From assembly GCA_018894105.1 (NCBI GenBank), contig CM032126.1, positions 12,675,001 to 12,739,000 on the forward strand: a stretch of DNA of 64,000 nt. Reading direction: 5' to 3'. Shown piece after piece: positions 1 through 13,037 of this stretch. Every line of letters starts with the position of its first letter. Position 1 is the first letter of the stretch. This stretch comes from Jacaranda mimosifolia. Lineage: Eukaryota > Streptophyta > Magnoliopsida > Lamiales > Bignoniaceae. The position numbers were made by a program, and so were the translations under genes. The notes beneath the pieces are model-generated. The model saw nothing but the letters and a program-made list of their open reading frames with translations. It searched no databases and had not been told where the DNA came from.

Positions 1-332
1 ACAACTCGATCAGGATTCAGTCTGAAAGAGAATTCGACCTTAAAACAATCGACGGGCTATGCCACCAGGCATATACAATAATGCATACATATAGGTCGAA
101 GATTGCCCAGCATTATGACAAGGGAGTTTGACTAAGAAGCATCAAAGTGGGGGACTTTATTCTCAGGAAAATCGAAGTCTCGAGAAACGTCGGCAAACTC
201 GATCCAAAGTGGGATGACCATTACTCGGTAGTCAAGGTAGCAAAGCACAATTCCTACCAACTAGCAGATATAAATGGCAATGAGCTTCCTCAACCATGGA
301 ATGTGGTGAACTTGAAAAAATTCTATGTGTAA
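1..332 (+). pseudogene. Ty3/gypsy (Tat-like) integrase C-terminus, end of pol
   Basis: This is the last part of a Ty3/gypsy polyprotein that begins before the window. One frame runs from base 3 to the stop at 330-332, broken by a single TGA at 129-131. The upstream part reads like the helical stretch that precedes the integrase C-terminal domain. Downstream, GDFILRK, then GKLDPKWDDHYSV, then LPQPWNVVNLKKFYV match the usual gypsy integrase tail (GDLVLRK..GKLxPxWxGPYxV..PRPWNxxxLKxYY). In an intact element this domain helps bind DNA during integration. The in-frame stop marks it as defunct. The antisense ORF and LTR that follow point to the Tat lineage. Confidence 0.85.
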
Positions 333-1290
333 GGCCAAGGTCTCCACTTAACTGTACTGTAATATAATTCTAAATCAATGAAGACTACTTACGTCTCAAC
401 AACTATTCACTCCCTCCAACAATTATGGCTTCCAACCCCAACTAATAAATGAGTTGATCATTTACAGTTGTCCCCATAGTCGACCATCCGATTTCAAACC
501 ACAAGTTACAGCTTCAAACCCCAACAAATAAACAAGTTTATTGTTCAAAGTCGACCACAAATTGGTTTCAAACCGCAATCTATGGCTTCAAGCCCAATTA
601 TTTTATAATAAATGAGTTGATCGTTTGAAATTGACCTTGTAGTTGACCATGGCTCTTGGCCCAACATGATAAAAGAACAAATAGTTTAAAATTGACTATG
701 TCGTTGAGCATAAGTTAAATCTACCCCACAGTCGATCATCATAATTAAGTCACCTCACGGACATACTTACAATGACGCAGAAACATTGAAGTTAATTTAA
801 ATCGAGCATAATCAACCACGACGCCCAACTAGTAATTTTGATCCCAAAAAGAATATTTTAAGTTGACCAAAGAGTCGAGCGAGCCTACTATGTCAAAATT
901 AATTTTGAATAGATAAAGTCGAGGTTGATATCCTTAGATTTGTACAATTATTCCTTTACGAGTTGATCTTGTAATTGACCATTAACTTAGTTTTAGACTA
1001 ATTAAGTATTTCCAATTCTTTTATTAAATCGGCACTATTCAACCATTCACATGGACGGAAGATTTGGTTCTTTGCTTATTAATATAATCAGTTTGAAAGA
1101 AGTACAGTAGTAAATTGGGGAAGGGTGGAGCAAATCGACAAAAGAGATGAGCAAAAAGATATGTTATATAATTGAAAATCAAATTACATTATCATCATTC
1201 TTACAACCGACCAAAAGTGCCTCGTAGTGCGGAATCAACATATACTTGAATAGATTTAACTAAAGCAAAACGATAAAAATAGCTGTGGCC
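333..1290. other. Non-coding spacer between pol and the antisense ORF
   Basis: No ORF of note is seen. The stretch is rich in TCGACC/GGTCGA-like words (for example ttgaccatgg, gtcgaccac), which also recur through the rest of this element. It belongs to the same retrotransposon, since Tat elements have a long region between pol and the 3' LTR. Confidence 0.5.
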
Positions 1291-3749
1291 TCAGCTCGAC
1301 CCAGCTCTCTTTCCTCTTACTCCTTGAGCCGCCACCTCATCAATAGCGCGATCGAGTTCATCATTGGAGGGCACGCGCACAACAGTGGGGTGACCTTCGA
1401 CTTCTTGTTCAGGCACAAGAGCAGGCGTTGGCTGTACTGCAGTCGCAAGTCGAGAAGAGCCGACCTCCTCAGTTAAAAAAGTGCGCTCGATAGGAGAGAA
1501 GAAAGCTGCAATGTCGACCTTCCCATCCTTAATCTCGAACGCAAACTCGTTCGCAAAATCAAGCTCTTTAGCCACTACAACCAACCTTGGGTGGTGGGGA
1601 GCAGCAGCAGCTCCGACTATTGAGGCATTTTCTTCGACAGGTAGGGGGTCGGGATAATCATCAAACTATTTATTTTGAAGCGAATTCAGACTCTCTCTGT
1701 CCTCGGGGTAAAACTGATACCCCAAGAGCTCTAGCTGCTTTACTGCTTTCTCAAAAGCCTCCTTGGTGTCGTCGATCGAGAAGACAACGTTGGTATCTTG
1801 GCATTCTAAGCACATCATGAAGTGCTGAGCAACCTCTTTTCAAATGCTTGGGAGAGCCCTAAATGATGTCAGTGCATCCAACCAATATTGTAAGAGGCCT
1901 CAGCTTCTAATCTGACCTTTCGTAGTTGTTCATCCATTTTGCTCTTTTCGGTCACGACAACTAAGAACTGCACATCTTTGTCCTTGAGCTGCTTAGTCAG
2001 CTACTCGATCCTCAATTGCATGGAGTCGAGTTGAGTCTTGGCCATTTCTACATCACTTTGCTCCTTTTGGATCTTTTCTCGATCACCAAGGGCCAGCTTG
2101 GACCTGTGGTGAAAATGGTAACCCAATTGATTGACCAGCAACAACAAAAACTTTAGTCAAGACATTTAAACATAAATTTGGAAAAATGAGTAAATCTCGA
2201 CTGAATACTTACCATATTAGAGTGATAAGTCAATGCCTTCAGGGCTCCCAGCTGGCTTATTTCCAACATCTTCTTCTAGTCGGACATGAAGAGTATGACC
2301 ATCATTACTTTCAGGGACGTTGCTCCAGTCAGCCACGCCGTCATCATCGATAAGGAGGCTTGAACCCCAACGTCGATGATGAACTTAGGTGAGGAAAATC
2401 TAGGTAGTGGGAACAAGTTGTCATCCATTCGGACCCAAATAGGTCAAACTAGTTGGGTTGGTCGAGGCCTCTATTTTTCCCTTTCCCTTTATCAGCAACA
2501 GTTTTCATTTGAGCAAGCCCGGGTTGCTCGACTGCAGCCTTCTTTTGACGAGGTGCGGGGCTACCTGTCTCGATAGGAGTTGGCCAAACGGGTTGTTGTT
2601 GAGTAGGTGGTAACGCCAATTATCGCGGAGTAGCTTGGGAGTCTGCTTCCGAACGAGCACTTACCTTTCGATGTTCCTACGCCCTCTATTGATGAGCCAT
2701 CGTCTGTGGTTGTGTATAGTTCATAATATCAGCTGGATCTCAAAAGACAACAAAGCAAATTCATCAGAATCGACCAAAAAGTTGAAACACAAAAACTTAG
2801 TTCACGCAGGTTGACTGTTATGTCTACCTAGTCAAGCATCAACTAGCAGACCCAACCAGCAGAAGGTTCGTCTGCTCGATGTACCTAAATGCCTCTATCT
2901 AACCAAGTTGAATTGAGTCTCAAATAAAAGTGTTGGGCCAGTTAGGGTTTTTGTTCCTAGAAATCTCGACATACGCCCTCCACCATCCTCTAGGGATGTT
3001 AAACCCAACCCAACCCAGCGCTCGAACAAAGAAATAATGATTTTTCCACTCTTGGCCATGTGAGGATGAAGGATTAACTAAAAATATTCAACGAGGTTGG
3101 GTTGTGAGGTGATAGAAGCTTGATTGCTGGGTGCTACCCAACTTTCGGGACATCACCAGGTCAAAAAGGTTAGAGAAGTTGGCAAAGGTTAGAGGTTGGT
3201 CATGTAAGTGAATCAAAACGACAAAACTATATAAAGTTGAAAAACAGTTTGAAAGGAGTTGGGTTATGCAGACTTGGAGACTAGTCAGGAGGTTGACTAT
3301 AGGTTGTGCAAGGGGAAACGTAAGCCCACACTTTAAGGCCTCATCGAACATCATTATGCACCCGATGGAGGTCCATGTATCTTATCAGTGGGTTTAGGGA
3401 CGATCAGCTCTGAGCTGGGGGGAATGTGATATAACTGCCTAAGCAACTCAAGGTCCTTACTTGTGGTTTTAGATATGATTTCACTGTAGCGGTTGGGTGT
3501 GAATAACCAACCATGAGACACGAGAGGTTAACTTGGACTAGCCCCAACCCCAGCATCGATTTGGCTATCACTCGAATTGGTAATAGAACTTGAAGACTTG
3601 ATAGACCCACTAGTCGAGTTACCTAACCTCTCATTCGACCTTGTATCCTTACTATCACTATCCCTATTACTATCTTCTCCAAACACTCTCAATATATTGC
3701 TTATGGATAATATCAACGAAATTAAGAAGAATAAAACTTGCTCAAGCAA
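1291..3749 (-). pseudogene. Antisense ORF (aORF) of Tat-type Ty3/gypsy element
   Basis: On the minus strand, a broken coding region starts at the ATG at 3749 with a serine-rich N-terminus. Around 3490-3360 it reads KDLELLRQLYHIPPSSELIVP in one frame. From 3354 it has ALKCGLTFPLAQPIVNLL followed by further matches, the pattern of the domain called putative gypsy-type transposon (PF04195). At about 2110-1900 there is a charged heptad-like stretch (DREKIQKEQSDVEMAKTQL), a probable coiled coil, and the last open piece is 1291-1584. Stops and frame changes separate the pieces, and some gaps may be introns. Tat-lineage elements are known to carry such an ORF, opposite to gag-pol, between pol and the 3' LTR. 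Its function is unknown. Confidence 0.7.
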
Positions 3750-3845
3750 GACTAAAGCAAAACTCGACTAGCTGAAAGTGCAGTAAAATATAGAATTTTG
3801 ACCTCTTGGGATACTATAAAAGTGAAAATGAAAGCTTTTACCATG

Positions 3846-3857
3846 CCTATTTATAGG
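3846..3857 (-). promoter_or_regulatory. TATA box of the antisense ORF
   Basis: The minus strand reads acctataaataggc here, a near-ideal plant TATA box, about 100 bases upstream of the aORF start codon at 3749. It lies outside the LTR as I place it. The position suggests that the antisense gene has its own promoter inside the element. This is inferred from sequence only. Confidence 0.5.
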
Positions 3858-4034
3858 TCTCAACTAGCTAAAACAATTGGCTACGGCAATTATTGCGCAT
3901 CCGCCGGTTAACTTTCCACACTACTAAATATAATAGTTGCATTAAATGCACTGAAACCCTAGTCAATTTTTGAAACGTAAACGTAAACATAAACCTTAAG
4001 CCCAACCTAATAACACTCGATCAGTCAAAATGTA

Positions 4035-4792
4035 TGATGTGGGATAACCCAATTAGCTATCAAGCCCAGCCTGTTGGTGATCGACTAGGTTACTGACCGA
4101 ACCCAACCTCACTGGGCCTTTTTGCCAGGATGAGTGTCGGCACTTTGCCTAGTCAACCAGAGTATGGTCGACCAGGTTGAGAGTGTTTGTTCATCACTCA
4201 ACTGGGGAGATATCTGAATCCCACAGAGTTCCTCTGTGTTGATCAGAGCATGCGCAGATAACTCACAAGCGAGTATGCATCTCGACCCTATGGGGTCGAA
4301 TAGATGCGACCACCCTTTTGTCACATTAAATGTTATGACAAGCGGCATGCCTCCGTATTAATGATGTGTGCTTCCACTAGTACCACCTTTCTGCAGTACT
4401 AGGGTAGTGCACGCCTCCTTCATACCGCCGTAGCGCTATCGGGAATAGTACGCAAAATGGAGAAGACTTGAAAGCCCTTAGGTGAAGACGAAAGCCCTGT
4501 CTATATATGCAAGGACACCATCGACATATCAACCTCTCTAAAAAGGCTATAAATACCCCAATTGCCACCTTTCAGTAAGGTATGCCCATTATCACTCAAA
4601 GTCCTCGCTTTGCTGCTCTATCTTCTAGTCCATGAAATATTGACTTGAGTGTCGGAGTGCCTTAGTTGAGAGCACCTCAACTAGCCTGACTTGTGCTATT
4701 GATTTCAGGACTCGACCCAATTACATCATCAAACGTCTTTCTCGACCTCCCAATTAGTTGATTGGATTATATCATAGCCCATTATACCATCA
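4035..4792 (+). repeat. 3' LTR of the Tat-like Ty3/gypsy element
   Basis: The block begins TGATGTGGGATAACC and ends ATACCATCA. It holds a TATA box (ctataaata, 4547-4555) followed by the signature gacttgagtgtcggagtgcc near 4641, typical of Tat LTRs. The solo LTR at 39088-39927, read on the minus strand, has the same order of motifs: TGATATAGG start, aaggtatgc, acttgagcgtcggaatgc, gcaggactcgac, and TCA end. The start was set by that comparison because no clean polypurine tract is visible before it. The 5' LTR lies outside the window. Confidence 0.75.
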
Positions 4793-6000
4793 AATAGTTG
4801 ATACCATCATCACCAAAAACACCGATAGGAATATCCTTCATCCTCACCAGCATTAAAAGATTAAGCTATCTGCAAACAAGAGATTACACCATGCATACGT
4901 TTCCCAGTGAGCTCAGAAGGTCTGTGTCACCAGAAGTCGTAGAGCATGCATTTCACCAACCTGGGGACTTGAATGACTCCCAATGAGTAATGTTTTCATG
5001 CAGGTGCTCCTCCACAAAGCGCATCTCGCACATTCCTACTCAACCCTCCTAGGTGCAAAACAACCTCGCAAACTCCAAAGAATATCTAAGTACTTTACCT
5101 TATCGGTAACTAAGCTAATACTTCATGAACATCAAGTCCTATACAGAATGCATAATGGATATCATGTCCCTATCCTACTGAGATGCAAAAATATACATAC
5201 CAACCTCTGACCTATGCATGGTCCACATAAGACCTTAAAACTCATACTGAGTAGAGTTAGCGTAATTCTAAGTCCTCATTTTAACATAAGAACATTACCA
5301 ACCATCCCAAAAAATTTCTAAGTGGAGAAATTTTGCAACGAAGCCTAAGTTACACATAGATATATGACCTAACATATGCATCCTGTGTTGGTGCTCGGCT
5401 GGCACTCGACATTGATATTCTCTTTCCATCTCCCTTCTTTAGAGTTAAATCTGGCCTCGATCGCAATTTAAATTGGGTTAACCTTCTTGACGTTTCAATC
5501 CTTATGATTCTACTTAGAAATTCGGTTAAGTCTTCAGACAAATATCATGCAAACTTTTCTAAGTCCTCCAATGATGGCAACACATAATTATTTTTTCAAG
5601 TCTATCTGTGACACTACACTGTCCCCTATCATAAGAGTGACTATGTACCATACCAAGAGTGTTTCTACAAGATGCCCTTGCACACTTCCTCATAGAAACA
5701 CAAGCATATACATCTAAAGGAGCTCACCCTAAAACCTGGACTATCATGTGCCTCTCTAACGCAGCACCTCGTTTTAACATCATAACAACACTCAAAATTT
5801 TCTATGTCCTTGGATGATTGCTGTGCAGGACCTTTCTGAGCTTCTAAACATTAGATACATGGCATTTATCTAAGTCTTTAGGCAAATGCTGCATTAAAAC
5901 TTTGACAAATCTCTTAATATGCCTTATTGGTTCTACCCTGAATAATCAATTAAATTAGTAATATCATTTTTATGAATAAACATGAGGTAAAAATAAAGAT
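4793..6000. other. Unassigned sequence, possible retrotransposon remnant
   Basis: Short overlapping ORFs have no recognisable product. The text is less AT-rich than the region after 6460, and words such as caccatgcatacg and tctaagtcctcc look like untranslated retrotransposon sequence. I cannot classify it. Confidence 0.3.
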
Positions 6001-6280
6001 GAAACTTGATGTTAATTAATTAAGTAAATGGGGCAAAGGGCCCAACGGAAAATCCCAGCCCATAAACGAGGACAGAAAAACCCTAATGGGCCTAAGTCCA
6101 TCAAGACTAAAATCTATAAATACTAAGTCCTAAAGAGAAAGGAGGGGACAAGAAATCATTTGCAAATGTTCTTATAATGGAAAAACTTTCGGGATCGAAG
6201 ACCAAATCTCTTTACATGTATTCTTAATAAGACGAATCGACAATATGCTATTATTTGAAAAAAAAAAAAAAAAAAAACTT
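6001..6280 (+). repeat. Possible LTR fragment ending in a poly(A) run
   Basis: A GC-richer patch (gggcccaacgg, aaccctaatgggcc) leads to a TATA-like ctataaatac near 6113-6122 and then a run of about 20 A at 6258-6278. The promoter-like layout resembles a U3/R fragment of an LTR. No partner copy is present in the window, so this is tentative. Confidence 0.3.
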
Positions 6281-6314
6281 GCTCCACTTTCGAGTAGCAT
6301 CACTGATAGATTGG

Positions 6315-6460
6315 ATATTTTGCCACCTAATTGAAAGAAATATAAATGTGTATCTCGATGATATGCTAATTAAAATAAGATAGATGTGGACGATATAACC
6401 AACCTGGCAAAGCCCTTCAAAGCCATAAGGCGTTGTAAGATGAAATTGATCCCAACAAAC
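6315..6460 (+). pseudogene. Orphan Ty3/gypsy reverse transcriptase fragment
   Basis: The frame from 6315 reads IFCHLIERNINVYLDDMLIK, which matches the gypsy RT catalytic block (usually ..IGRNVEVYVDDMLVKS). The YLDD stands where YVDD is expected. After a one-base shift the text continues DVDDITNLAKPFKAIRRCKM and then KLIPTN, matching the helix that follows (DLxExFxxLRxYxMKLNPxKC). Only about 50 codons survive, with no gag or integrase next to them. It is a truncated relic. Confidence 0.7.
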
Positions 6461-8834
6461 AAATAGTTAGGATTTAAACAAACTCAGATTGAATTTGAAA
6501 TTTCATTTTGTCCCTTGGAACTTGTGTGAATATTTCTTTTTGTTAAAACTTGTACTTTGTCTCGAGGTTGTACAAATCTCAATAGAGCTCATATTGTATA
6601 TCTTTTGTAATGCTAGTAAAATGTATCAAAGAAAACTTCATAAAACACAAAGGCAATGTTTGGTTTAATTTTGAATGTTTTGAGAAAACATTTTGGAGTG
6701 TGGGTTGGAAAATGTATGTGTACCTTATTTAATTTGTTTGGAAAATTTGTGGAAGATTGTCTTGAATTAGAATATGTTTAATTTTATTTTAAAGAAGACC
6801 AATTATACTATAAATGCAAAATCAATACTTTTTCGTTTGGTCAGTGGAGTGGAAATGTTATTTTATATTATTATTTTTATATACGTATAATTAGAATTTA
6901 AGCAGATATACATATAATGACTATGTCTGCCTTGAGGAATGATGAAAGAAGGTGGTTTTAAAATATTTTAAAATTATTTTGACTGTATTGAAAAATATAA
7001 AAAAGGTATATATTCCCCAAAAGAAAATATTTTGGAGAAATAAAGTAAATACTGCCCAAAAAAATATATGAATTTATTGACAACTTGACAAATTCAATGT
7101 TGAATCCCTTATATATCATTAATGACTATATCCTTGTTGCTTGACATTTGATATTAATACAAGTGCACTTAGAAAAAATCAAACTATAATGAGCACCAGG
7201 ACTAGTATTACTCAAATAACCAAACACGACATAAAAAGTAGAATAGAAAACATTGACATGAACAATAATATCTATTTGTCAGTGGCTGCGACCAGCAAGT
7301 GGGCACGTTGATGTTTGAGGATTATGAGCTTAATGTGATAGAAAGTGGGCATTTTGATGTTTAAATATTATGACTTAATGTGAAAATAATTACTCTTAAA
7401 AACCAATTGGCATACTAAAAGTGATTCTTTCCATCAATTAATTTGTTCCAGTAATTTCCTTAATTTGCAGCTTCCATTTGATCCTTGAAGCAAAGTCTTC
7501 CAAGGACGACCTCAAAATGGACGAGACCAATTATATATATATATATATATATAATACTTGCATTAATTCATGTACATTTGACAAAGTATATGCTATATAT
7601 CATAGCACAGAGTTAAATTAATTAACAATGGTTTTGAATCTATCACATTGAATTAGACAAATAGAAGTTTCCAATTAAACTAGTTTAATTTGTGTACTAA
7701 TTCAAAAGTGCATATTATAATCAAGTTGGATATATATAAACTTGAGTGATTAATTAGATATATTATAAGTGTTTGATCCTTGGAGGTCCAACCTAAGTCT
7801 ATTGGGAATACATTAAATTACAACTCCTAGTTGACTTGAGCTATATATATATATATTTTACTGATAAGGATGTCATACTTTATTTCTTGTGAAATTAAGA
7901 TATTTGAGGAAGTAGTATCGTGATATATATGTAAGACTGGGCAATTGTCATATTATTGGTTAATAATGCATGAAATTTAGAAATAGACAATTTGTGTGTG
8001 AGAGAATAGAGAGATATATTTGACCAAGCATATATGGCAACTAGTTAATGAAGAAAAGCAGTTCTACCCACTCTAGAAGAGAAGAGGGTGTTCTTATTTA
8101 TTAAGTGAATTTTATTAGTAGAAATTTTTTTGGCGCACCCTAACCAGATAGCATTTCAGAAATTACTTAATTTTCAAGGTTAATCTCTGTCTAATAAGTA
8201 TAATTTAAAGTATCTTCAACTTGTATTTAGTTTCTTTTGTTCCACTAGTACGCTCCTACCACTCGAACTCATCAGAAATTAATATATGTATACACACGCA
8301 CACACACCAATATGTTTATTTATGGAAAATTAGTGGCAAACTGCTTATAGGGAACACCAAAAATGTCATTATTATATTTTACAACATTTGCCAATTGGCC
8401 CTAACAAAATTTTGTAATGCAATACGAAGTTTTCATTTCTTCTGAAACGTGCGCAAAAACAATTTATTTCTAAATATATTAACGTACTTTCGATGTTATA
8501 CTCATTCAAAAAAATTACTGCTAATTTTTAGTAGTGATTGCTTCTTGATGATTCCACAAAAATTACTTTTTTCATTTTGTAATCCAAAATTGTGTCATTC
8601 AAACTAGGACTTCTTTTTTCTTTTTTTTTTTCCCCTTCCGATGAGTAAAAAGGTTAATTTGAGAGGATCGAGAATATATAATGAACCAAAAGCAACAACA
8701 GATCTAGTCGTATTTAAGCTAGTCATAATTAGTATTCAATGTGTGAGTTTATCGTCACAACTCAAACTGAGACTTTCAATTCCGAGCAAATAGATTATAT
8801 AGAATATATTGGATTACGAGAAAAAAAAAATAGT
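6461..8834. other. AT-rich intergenic sequence
   Basis: No gene or recognisable element is seen. It contains short AT microsatellites (7532-7553 and about 7840-7856), a stretch of ACAC (8292-8307) and poly-pyrimidine runs near 8610-8635. Confidence 0.5.
7532..7553. repeat. (TA)n microsatellite
   Basis: About 11 TA units, uninterrupted. Confidence 0.95.
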
Positions 8835-10859
8835 TGTAACACCCTGAAATTTTTTCAATATAAAAATTTTGACTTAAACCAAGAGTTTATTTGTCACAAA
8901 TAAAATAATATTGATAATAATTGGTAAAAGAATTAAAATGTGACATTTTGGAAATTTTTGGGTGGTTACCGTTTAATATTAGGAACTCGAGGGACCAAAA
9001 ATTAAATTAAATAGGGCTTAATTGAAGGAAAATAGAAAACTCAGGGCCAATTTGTAATAAAAATGAGTCAAAGGGGTTAAACTAAGGCACTAAGAAATCC
9101 TAAGGTTAAATTGTAAGCTGAAATATAAGTTCTGAGGGACCTTTTGTAATCCTAAAAATTAAGTTTATAAATATCAAACCCACCCCCCTATTCTATCTAA
9201 TTTGCACATGCAACGCCCCCCTCCCCGATCTTCCACCAGCACCGACAAACCTTGAAACCATCCATACCATTACCCTCTCAGCTCAAGGAATGCACCGATG
9301 CCAAGAACTCTCAAAAACGGATGAAAATTTGAACCTAAAAACTCGGCACGGTGGGCAGCAATAGTCGTGGTGTTTCCAACGGCGGGAACTCAGGTTCAGG
9401 TGGTGAGTTTGGACAGGTTCAACTCAAGGGTCAAGATGATGGTCTCAATTTCAAGTTCTAGTCATTGACGACGAAGAAATTGAGAGAATTGGGCAACTAC
9501 GGCTGGCAGTGGAATAGGAGGTTTTGGGCGAAATTGATTAGTAATTCGACGTCCATTCCTAAAATTGAATTAGGGGTTTTGTAGAACTCAACGAGGTGCG
9601 TCGAGTGGTGGTAGTGAAGCTCAATTTCGGTGTCGGAGGCGGCTCCAACAGATTAGGGACAAAATCTCCTCCTCGATGTTGTGAGCGTATGTGTGGTGAT
9701 CTTAGATTGTGAATATGCTTCAAAGTTGAGCGATTTGGTAAAAATTTGGTTGAAACAAAATTGTTACCCATTTGAATTAGATGAATTGTTAACTTATATT
9801 TCCATGTATTTTGATATAATTGGAATACAATTTATGAATTCGAGCTGAATTATATTAATATATAAGTTGTATGCAGTGCTAGGATGACCCAGATTTGCTA
9901 AATTAAAACATAACCATTGTTAGTTAAGCTAATTAATGCAATTAAAATCTTAATTTTGTGTACCATTGTAAGGAGTAATTGTTATTAAAAAAATGTGAGA
10001 AATTCCTTCCGATTGATTGAATTATCAAACTTGGGCGTAGATTATCGAGTAGTATTACTAGTGTTAAGATAAAATAGTGGCTGAAAACTGATAAACTCCT
10101 TGATTAGTACTATCTAGCGGCGCTAGTATGTTTAAGGGAGAAAGATGTACATTGTCTTTGGAATAAAAATTTATAATTGTTATATAAGCCTAAGATATGT
10201 TGTAATGCCCATAAATTTTATTTCGTATTTAATCAATTAATATACCTTATTTTATTTTATTTACTATTTCAATTAAAATTGTAGTAAGGTATGAACTATA
10301 TTTTCAGAATAATATATTTATATATATAATATATAGATAATATTAAATTATTTTTTATTCAAATAGTGATAATTAATATTATATATATACTTTGTAGATA
10401 CTCTACATTTTGGGGAGTATAAATTATAATTCTACTTGAATTAATATTATATTAATATAAGGAGTTGAATTATTGAATTCTGGGAATTAACAATAGAGAT
10501 ACTAGAATTATAATGGGATTATCCTAGTCCTAGAAGGAAATTGATTACAGTCCTACTTGAACTAAACCACTTCTTTCACATAAATATAGTCCCTAAAAAC
10601 AAAACCCTAATTACATTTAATAGTAAACGAAAGAGCAAAAAAGGGAAGAAGGAAAAGGGACAGCAGGTGTGGCAGAGGGGAACGGAAAAGGAGACAACAT
10701 TTGCAAGAAGTGCATTAGAAATTACACAAGTTAATTCATGAGTTTGTAGACTTTATATTTGGTAATTGCGAAATTCAATGATACTGTTAGGTTTTGATTT
10801 TCTCAAAAATAGATATTTGTGATAGTTTTACTACTTCTCATGAGAATTAAGCAAAATTA

Positions 10860-11760
10860 TCAACATAAAATTTTTAGATCTGTGTTTTAGGTTTCTAATG
10901 CCTCCCAAATCACCTCAATCCGATTTAATTGCAGTAAAGATGTGTCCAGTTAGAAGATATAGGACTTCGATTTTGTCCAGTCAGAAGATATAGTACTTCG
11001 ATTTTTCCGAAAATGCATATTGGTGACGCCTTTACTACTTCTTACCTACCTAACGAAGTAAAATAATCAACATAATAATTTTACATCAGTTTCTTAGGTT
11101 TCTATTTACACTTGAATCACTTCAATCTGATGTATAGGGAGAAAGTTATGACTAAAATACTACAGTGTGACTATGTAAAAAATACAGGACTTCGATTTTC
11201 CGAGAACAGAATATTATGACGACTTTTACTACTCTATTCCAATTAATTGAGAAATATGGTAAGCATATGAATTGTATTTCTGTCTCTTAGGTTTCTACTT
11301 CTGCATAAATCACTTCAATCCGATTTATATAGAGAAAGTTATAATTAAAATACTAAGATGTGTCAAGTCTGGAAATACAGGACTTCGATTTTCTTAGAAC
11401 AGAATATTGTGACACCTTTTACTAGTTTATTTCGATTGAATCTGGGAATGTGGTCAGCATAAGAACTGAAAATTTATATCTTATGTTTTTACATACATTT
11501 AAATCACTTTAATCCGAGGTATAGGGAGAAAGTTATGGCTAAAATACTACGGTGTGGCAATATAGAAAATACAGGACTTCGATTTTCCTAGAACAGAATA
11601 TTGTGACAATATTTACTACTCGATTCCAATTTAATTGGGAAATAAGGTCAACATATGAATTGTATATCTATATGCTAGATTTTTATAGAATTTTGAATCA
11701 CCTTCATCCGAGGCTTGTAGTAAAAGTTATAGCATAAACACAATCAAGTGTCACATCAAA
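10860..11760 (+). repeat. Tandem array of about 193 bp units inside the LTR
   Basis: The phrase aggacttcgattttc recurs at about 10962, 10992 (as agtacttcg), 11186, 11379 and 11573, with spacing of 193-194 bases between the later copies. Each unit also carries ctactc, cacttcaatccga and gagaaagttatg in the same order. The copies are clearly diverged. At least four units are visible. Confidence 0.85.
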
Positions 11761-12765
11761 AACTTTCCTAAAGATTGGAAATCTGCTTTCGCACCACTGC
11801 TGCCTCTTGAACTCCATTTTCTTCTCTCATATTAGCCAATTGAGACTACATCATCAACATAATATTTTAGTACTCTTTCTTAGCTTTGTAATGCCATAAG
11901 AATCGAGTCAATCGGGTATCTAGAAAGAGTGTTATGAGCGAATCAACAAAGTAAGTACGAAAGGATAAATTCTTGATAAGTTTTGTGAGTATGTATGTAC
12001 TACGCTAGTCCCAAGTAAATTTTGTCTTGTTAGTCAGTTAAATTAGTGATTGAATTGTTTATTAAATGAATTAGGTGACTCAACAATTGAGTTGATTGAC
12101 ACTGAGATAGGATTGACTTCTAGGATCGATCTTGAAACCTAACTTATAACTATTATATGATATTACTTTTCAAAACCAGAAGGATATATATATATAGTTA
12201 CGTATGCTATGAAACTGCTCTTCAATATACACTACACTATATATGTATTCCACTGCGCACAAAAAGGAAATATTTTCTTGGTTTATTTCTAGATAAAAGA
12301 AAACCTATGCTTTTGTGATTTTTTTTAATGCTTCTAGACTAGCAATTAAAATTCGATGATCAACTAATTATTGTTAGTTGGATCCAACTTGGTTTGGGTG
12401 TGTGAGGGTCTGCCAACCTGGCATTACTTATACCTATTCATTCTTGTGGAGTGACCCCTATGAGGGTTCAACATGTTTTGCTCTTGATTATTGAAATCGT
12501 ACTTGCTTGCGCACTTGTCTTGTTATCTGAATCGTACTTGCTTGAGAGCTTTCTTGTTAATTGTTATTTGACATGTATACCCTGTGAGGATTATGTTTTG
12601 TTACACTCTGCTATGAGTTCGTACTCGTTCGTTCTGGCGCCCAGAACTTCCAATTGTTATCTATTATTGTACTTGTTCTTGATCAGTACTTGTTATTGTC
12701 TTGTTGTTCATATCGATCGGTATCGTTATTTGTTGCTTTGTTGGCATACTTGTTTTACTGGGTAT

Positions 12766-13037
12766 CAACGGTATGCTAGGGATTTCCCCTTGGGTATCGG
12801 GCGTTGCGCTAGGGATTTCCCTTATGCATTACAGTGCATGGGATACGCTAGGGATTTCCCACTGGGTATCAATGGTACGCTAGGTATATCCCCTTGGGTA
12901 TCGGGCATTGTGCTAGGGATTTCCCCCTGGGCATCACAATACATGGGATACGCCAGGGATTTCCTCCTAGATATCAACGGTACGCTAAGGATTTCCCCCT
13001 AAGCATCAGGCGGTGTGCTAGGGATTTTTCCCTGGAC
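12766..13037 (+). repeat. Minisatellite with GCTAGGGATTTCCC core
   Basis: Eight copies of a core resembling gctagggatttcccc lie about 33-38 bases apart, joined by ttgggtatcgggc or atcaacggta. The array is open in several frames and so gives the repetitive ORF at 12451-13002, which I do not consider a gene. Confidence 0.85.

Noticed and set aside
12451..13002. 183-codon ORF on the plus strand
   Set aside because: It runs through the GCTAGGGATTTCCC minisatellite inside an LTR; its protein is only the translated repeat.
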